Shown piece by piece: positions 59,971 through 63,887 of a stretch of 63,887 bases of DNA. The DNA is from a virus. The stretch is taken from positions 1-63,887 of IMG/VR virus record IMGVR_UViG_3300027659_000033. One strand, written 5' to 3'. Numbering within the stretch: the first letter of the stretch is position 1; each line of letters opens with the position of its first letter. The position numbers and the translations under genes were made by a program. The notes under the pieces are model-generated. The model did no database searches and was not told the DNA's origin. It saw only the letters and a list, made by a program, of their open reading frames with translations.

Positions 59971-61352
59971 TAGAATTGAATAATAATCTTAATTTCTTCA
60001 GTTTGCCCGCTTTGACGGTTAATTAGTTTACGATTTTCAGTAAATACTACTTCACCACTGCGAGGTATATATTCGTTATCACTTACGGCATTGTATGCTA
60101 CAGACGTACCCTTAGAGTCAGTAACTGTGCCACTATTTGGAATAACTCCAAACCCAGTTGTTGAATTTTGATGAAAGTATATTCTGCGTGAAGCAGCGCC
60201 TTCAATCTCAACGCTAGAATAGGAATCAAAATATGCAGTTATCCCAGTTGTTCCAAACGTTAACTTGTCTCCAACTGAAATTCCAGCAGACGGGGGAGTT
60301 GGGATTGTAAGGTAACGAAGTGCACCTAGAGTGTCTGGACTACTATTTTCAGTATACTCAACATTTCTCAAAACTGAAATTTGACGATACGGGATATAAA
60401 AGCCGTCACTTGAAATACTATCAGCCGCGTCAACCGCAATTCCTATAAACCATGATGGTAATATTTTTGAGGGTTCATAACCAAAGCCGAGCAGCGGCGC
60501 GATATGAGGAACTATAACTGCGCCTGAACCACTTGAATCTATTTTAAAATAACCATCAACTATACGTTTTGATCCAGTATCAGTGTATGACCAATTTGAT
60601 GGCAATAACACACTTTTAAGCACTCCAGTATTTGGATCTGTTACAACTGGCAATTCTAATTCGGCCTGTGTGCCATCCGAGTACCTAGCAACAAATGTAA
60701 CTTCATTTAATGAACTATAACCTGAACCCTCTGACACCACAGTAAAACCATACAACAACCCTCCTCCGCCTTCGCGGATAGACTGCGCAACTGTAAGTGA
60801 TACAACTCCAGAAGTTATGTTAATAAATTGGTCAGTAATTAATTTCGATAAAACTGTTGATACGTTATCGATAAGCATCCAAACATAACCATCATTCGCA
60901 TACATTGTTGCTCGATAGTCTGTCGCCACTGGAATTCCGATAGTAGATCCCGGACCTCGCTGAAGACAAATATAGATACGCCCACTTACAACCGCGTAAC
61001 ATGGATTTATTTCTATACCGCCGTCGAGAACACTTGGATAAAAGCAATCTGGATCATACTCGCTGTATGCCTTATAGTATGCAGCTGTTTTCCATTTTAT
61101 ATGTGGAATTACTAGTTGTGTATTTGTGTTATTAATCTTAAGCAGCGTTATTAGATTTGATTTAACATCAGAATCGTCACCCTCTATTCCAAGCGAAACA
61201 GGAATGTCACCTGGAAGTAAAGCTTCTTCATCAAGAACCCATTTATCAGATTTTCCGAGTCCTACATAATAGTTTGTGCTACTGGATGCGATATCCTCTA
61301 AAAAGAGTTGTGCGTTGTTTCTACGAAAAGAGTCTGTTACGATTGCTGCCAT
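59970..61352 (-). CDS. 8: Baseplate wedge protein gp8
   Basis: gp8 is a structural subunit of the baseplate wedge. The 460-aa protein (T4 334 aa) shares the ends of the T4 sequence: AIVTDSFRRNNAQLFL with YYVGLGKSDKW at the start (T4 AIVTSKFRTEKML with FGRSEPW), a DGYVWMLI centre like T4 DGYVWEYLF, and the final GEVVFTENRKLINRQSGQTEEIKI (T4 GEMIYMENRPPIIMAMDQTEEINI). The extra length is in the middle, including an EGSGYSSLNEV module shared with the DUF4815 protein. A late promoter lies 18 nt upstream. Confidence 0.9.
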   Translation of the reverse strand: MAAIVTDSFRRNNAQLFLEDIASSSTNYYVGLGKSDKWVLDEEALLPGDIPVSLGIEGDDSDVKSNLITLLKINNTNTQLVIPHIKWKTAAYYKAYSEYDPDCFYPSVLDGGIEINPCYAVVSGRIYICLQRGPGSTIGIPVATDYRATMYANDGYVWMLIDNVSTVLSKLITDQFINITSGVVSLTVAQSIREGGGGLLYGFTVVSEGSGYSSLNEVTFVARYSDGTQAELELPVVTDPNTGVLKSVLLPSNWSYTDTGSKRIVDGYFKIDSSGSGAVIVPHIAPLLGFGYEPSKILPSWFIGIAVDAADSISSDGFYIPYRQISVLRNVEYTENSSPDTLGALRYLTIPTPPSAGISVGDKLTFGTTGITAYFDSYSSVEIEGAASRRIYFHQNSTTGFGVIPNSGTVTDSKGTSVAYNAVSDNEYIPRSGEVVFTENRKLINRQSGQTEEIKIIIQF

Positions 61353-61370
61353 ACTGTGTTTTATTTAATG

Positions 61371-61378
61371 TATTTATA
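61371..61378 (-). promoter_or_regulatory. T4-type late promoter (gene 8)
   Basis: TATAAATA on the minus strand, 18 nt before the gene 8 ATG. Confidence 0.72.
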
Positions 61379-61404
61379 TAGAAATTATAATATAATTATT
61401 ATGC

Positions 61405-61464
61405 TTAACTATAAGAACCAATGCTGTGGTCAGTGCCAGCAAATATATAATTTTTAACTAGCAT
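61405..61464 (-). CDS. Possible 19-residue microprotein
   Basis: The open frame from the ATG at 61464 reads MLVKNYIFAGTDHSIGSYS. It is supported only by a perfect TATAAATA 5 nt before its ATG, the same geometry as the well-supported late genes. It lies alone between the S74 fibre gene and gene 8. It may instead be an untranslated leader of the gene 8 mRNA. Confidence 0.3.
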   Translation of the reverse strand: MLVKNYIFAGTDHSIGSYS

Positions 61465-61469
61465 AAGAT

Positions 61470-61477
61470 TATTTATA
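61470..61477 (-). promoter_or_regulatory. T4-type late promoter (upstream of gene 8 / microprotein)
   Basis: TATAAATA on the minus strand directly after the S74 fibre gene, 5 nt before a 19-codon frame and about 118 nt before gene 8. Confidence 0.6.
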
Positions 61478-61479
61478 AG

Positions 61480-63887
61480 TTAAAATTTAATGTATTGCAT
61501 TTTGAGCGCCTTGATTTCTTCAACTAAAGAGTTGATAGTATTTTGTTGTTCCTGTATTGCCTTAATTATTGGCGCGATCAATTCTTCATAGCCAATAGAT
61601 AGAACGTCATCACCTCCAGCTATAGAATGATTTTGGAATCCTCCAAAATCAATATTATTTTGTTCAAGTACAGCTTTTACCTCTTGAGCAATGAGCCCGT
61701 GATGATAGCGATTACGTTTTTTGCTGCCATCAGGAGTTATGTTGGCTAGCTTATTGTTTTCTATCCAATCCGATTCTACTCTGACATATTCAAGTTTTTC
61801 TTCTTCAGTGGCATCCTCAGACGGAGGTGATGGACATTCTTGTCTATACTCATCGCGCATGTCCCATTTAAAATCAACTGGTCTCAACGAGTTGATAAAA
61901 TCTAAACCTAATATTGTGTCTCTAATATCTGTTTTATCACGAGCGTCAGATCGATTTTGTACTGCGCCCCATGCATATGTTGAGGTGCCGTATCCACCGA
62001 GTTGAACTTGATTGTCCGCCGTAACTTGAGCATTATATCCAAGAGTAGAACAGCCAGTATAACTTGAACTTAAACCAGTAAATGACAGTGCGCCAACCAC
62101 GGTATTATTAATGCCATTTGTTATTCCACCACTGCTAAAAGCGCTCCGGCCAATAACAACATTATTGGTTCCAGTCGTAATACCAACCCCGGCACCGTGT
62201 CCGACAACAGTATTATATTGTCCAGTTGTAATTACCGCAAGCGCATTACCCCCAACCGCGGTATTATTACTGCCAACAAAATTTTGACTCGTAAGTACGC
62301 TATAGCTTACCGGCGCATTGGTTAGTGCAGTATTTTGGGAAAGAGTAGTAATTTCATAGGTATTTGAATTTGTTATCGCAGTAATTGGATAAGCTCCTGC
62401 AGATATACCCGTTATACCAACCATATTGATAATATAGCCTACTGACACTTGCGGAGGAAGCGTTGTTCCAACTATCGTCACGCTAAACGAACCGTCGGTT
62501 CGATTAGCAGTTCCACTACCAGTCAGCCATTCATCTATTACCGTCGTTCCAACACCACCACCCCCAGTTCCCCAACCAATTAAAGTATTTTGTTCCCCAT
62601 ACTTTAAATTAGACCCAGCCCACGCCCCAATTGCAGTATTATACCCAGTTTGGCCAATCGTTGTTAGCGCGCTAACATGTGAGCCTAGGGCAGAGTAGCC
62701 AACTCCTACACTCATGTAGGAGTTATTAGCTTTTCTTAAAGCGCGTTCGCCTATAGCAATATTATTGTAATTATTGGACCGCGCGACGCCATCTTCAGGG
62801 TCCATCGCGCGGTCTCCTATAACAATGTTATTGCGGTTAGTGGCATCTTCTATCAATAACGTATTTGCAGTAGATGAATTTATTATTATATTATTATCGT
62901 TACAATCAATTTTTAACGGAGACGTAAAAGTTTTAGTTCCAGTTATAGTTTGAGTTCCAGATAAGTTTACAAGTAATGCATCATTTGTAATTGGATGAAC
63001 GTGATCTGCTCGAGCATAGCGAAGACTCGTACCAATCGCAGCAGTGCCGTTGGATAATGGAGTGCTGGCACTTGCTTGGCCAAGTACAAACGCAGTGGTG
63101 GCAATTTGGGTCGTGTTTGTATTGACGGCCGCAGTAGTTAAATTAGTTGTAATTGGATGAACATGATCTTCTCGAGCATAGCGAAGGCTCGCTCCAGTTG
63201 TTGCTACGCCATGAATTAATGGAGTGCTGGCACTTGCTTGGCCAAGTACAAACGCAGTGGTGGCAATTTGGGTCGTGTTTGTATTGACGGCCGCAGTAAT
63301 TGAAAGTGGAACTCCACTAAAGGATGGACTTGCTAGTGGTGCTCGTGTTGTATCAGTTGTAATCGGGTGAACATGATCTGCTCGAGCATAGCGAAGACTC
63401 GTACCAATCGCAGCAGTGGTGCTATTAGCTAACGGAGTGCTAGCGCTCCCTTGGCCAAGCACAAATGCAGTGGTGGCAATATTGGTCGTGTTTGTACCAA
63501 TAGGCATAGTTAACGCGCTACCCGCGCTTGTCGCATAAGTTGCATTTGTTGCATTTGTGGCAGTTGCTGCACTCCCCGCAGCCGTTGCATAACTAACACT
63601 ACCACTTGTTGGAACTGTTATGTCTTGTGTACCATCAAAGGATACGCCATTGATTTTTATTGGTGTGGTTAGTTTCCCAGCGCTTGTCGCAGTGGTAGCG
63701 CTTGTCGCAGTGGTAGCAGTTGTCGCGCTGCCTGCAGTTGTCGCGTAGGCTACATTGAAGCTGCTAGGGTCATAGATATATATGTTTGCAGCATCAGAAC
63801 CACCTAATAACCATAGTGGTTGATTTGGACGACTATCCCAGTTAAATGTCATTGCTGTGCCGTCGCCACCGCCAGCAGCAAGAGTGC
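61480..63887 (-). CDS. YadA-like trimeric tail fibre with S74 chaperone, N-terminus beyond window
   Basis: The frame is open through the right edge; an internal ATG at 63852 is preceded by in-frame codons for LAAGGGDGTA, so the start lies outside. At least 802 residues are visible. The N-terminal part has repeated IATTAFVLGQ-S-STPL / SLRYAR-DHVHPIT units, the centre has YadA-head-like units (NNIAIGERAL, NNTAVGGNAL, YNTVVGHGAG, NNVVIGRSAF), and the end is an S74 chaperone (SDARDKTDI, HGLIAQEVKAVLEQ, YEELIAPIIKAIQEQQ). It is a probable long trimeric host-binding fibre upstream of gene 8. Confidence 0.88.
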   Translation of the reverse strand, partial: TLAAGGGDGTAMTFNWDSRPNQPLWLLGGSDAANIYIYDPSSFNVAYATTAGSATTATTATSATTATSAGKLTTPIKINGVSFDGTQDITVPTSGSVSYATAAGSAATATNATNATYATSAGSALTMPIGTNTTNIATTAFVLGQGSASTPLANSTTAAIGTSLRYARADHVHPITTDTTRAPLASPSFSGVPLSITAAVNTNTTQIATTAFVLGQASASTPLIHGVATTGASLRYAREDHVHPITTNLTTAAVNTNTTQIATTAFVLGQASASTPLSNGTAAIGTSLRYARADHVHPITNDALLVNLSGTQTITGTKTFTSPLKIDCNDNNIIINSSTANTLLIEDATNRNNIVIGDRAMDPEDGVARSNNYNNIAIGERALRKANNSYMSVGVGYSALGSHVSALTTIGQTGYNTAIGAWAGSNLKYGEQNTLIGWGTGGGGVGTTVIDEWLTGSGTANRTDGSFSVTIVGTTLPPQVSVGYIINMVGITGISAGAYPITAITNSNTYEITTLSQNTALTNAPVSYSVLTSQNFVGSNNTAVGGNALAVITTGQYNTVVGHGAGVGITTGTNNVVIGRSAFSSGGITNGINNTVVGALSFTGLSSSYTGCSTLGYNAQVTADNQVQLGGYGTSTYAWGAVQNRSDARDKTDIRDTILGLDFINSLRPVDFKWDMRDEYRQECPSPPSEDATEEEKLEYVRVESDWIENNKLANITPDGSKKRNRYHHGLIAQEVKAVLEQNNIDFGGFQNHSIAGGDDVLSIGYEELIAPIIKAIQEQQNTINSLVEEIKALKMQYIKF
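63055..63136. repeat. 82-bp direct repeat in the YadA-like fibre gene, copy 1
   Basis: Identical over 82 bp to 63217-63298, 162 bp (54 codons) away; a third, diverged copy lies near 63422-63503. Confidence 0.85.
63217..63298. repeat. 82-bp direct repeat in the YadA-like fibre gene, copy 2
   Basis: Identical to 63055-63136. The repeat encodes the segment with NTTQIATTAFVLGQAS and keeps the reading frame. Confidence 0.85.

Noticed and set aside
47367-63887. Diversity-generating retroelement as a source of adhesin variation
   Set aside because: No reverse transcriptase gene and no template/variable repeat pair with adenine-specific changes was seen.
1-63887. tRNA genes, integrase, photosynthesis genes
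   Set aside because: None was recognised by reading; the absence of tRNAs should be treated as provisional without a dedicated search.

Overview
The window is a 64-kb piece of a large strictly lytic myovirus genome of the T4 superfamily, closest in gene content and order to the marine T4-like phages of cyanobacteria and SAR11-type bacteria. This rests on a nearly complete set of T4 core genes in T4 order, on the marine-type accessory genes hsp20, a CobS-type AAA+ ATPase and a DUF4815 tail protein, and on T4-type late promoters (TATAAATA). The host cannot be named from the sequence. No photosynthesis gene, integrase or tRNA gene was seen. Almost everything is on the minus strand and transcription runs right to left; only one homing-endonuclease-like gene and one 61-residue gene are on the plus strand. 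No gap between genes exceeds about 300 bases.

Layout in transcription order (right to left). 63887-49049 is baseplate and fibres: a partial YadA-like fibre with an S74 chaperone end, gp8, a 1943-residue DUF4815 protein, a 1270-residue collar/RCC1/FG-GAP fibre, a 294-residue fibre with a GC-rich foreign end, then (49037-47367) a leucine-rich-repeat adhesin. 47365-41730 holds an S74 fibre, small beta proteins and adhesin cassette B. 41488-39154 holds UDP-galactopyranose mutase and two paralogous glycosyltransferase-like proteins. 39078-37493 holds a candidate holin, a 50-residue membrane protein and a PA14/GLEYA-like adhesin. 37476-28085 is neck, terminase, tail and portal: gp13, 14, 15, 16, a GIY-YIG-like endonuclease, 17, 18, 19, 20. 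28080-22865 is a collagen-like protein plus adhesin cassette A, wedged between portal and prohead genes. 22761-19104 is the head module: a gp67-like core protein, gp21, gp22, gp23. 19028-12665 is a tail-tube-like protein, UvsY, UvsW, gp55, gp47 and gp46. 12559-8760 is a metallopeptidase/VWA protein with its CobS-type ATPase and a small winged-helix protein. 8707-1 is the replication module: gp45, DsbA-like, gp44, gp62, RegA, an Ntn-hydrolase, Hsp20 and the N-terminal 536 residues of DNA polymerase gp43, which runs off the left end.

The genes form a coherent programme. Host-type early promoters (TTTACA, about 17 bp, TATAAT) precede gp43, gp62, gp45, the VWA gene and gp55, with a weaker one before the CobS-type gene. 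The clamp (gp45), clamp loader (gp44/62) and late sigma factor (gp55) then activate TATAAATA promoters before the virion genes. The prohead protease gp21 acts on scaffold and gp23, both of which carry recognisable (L/I)-x-E sites.

The most unusual points are these. Most TATAAATA elements sit only 5-8 nt before the start codon, which predicts leaderless or nearly leaderless late mRNAs. Two paralogous three-gene adhesin cassettes each end in a tiny 108-residue protein with a very conserved core. The fibres carry eukaryote-like modules (plant-type LRR, RCC1 propeller, FG-GAP, PA14/GLEYA). Sugar-nucleotide genes sit among the virion genes. Long perfect hairpins lie inside coding sequence (portal and DUF4815 genes) and around the gp43 promoter. 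A 61% GC patch ends one fibre gene.
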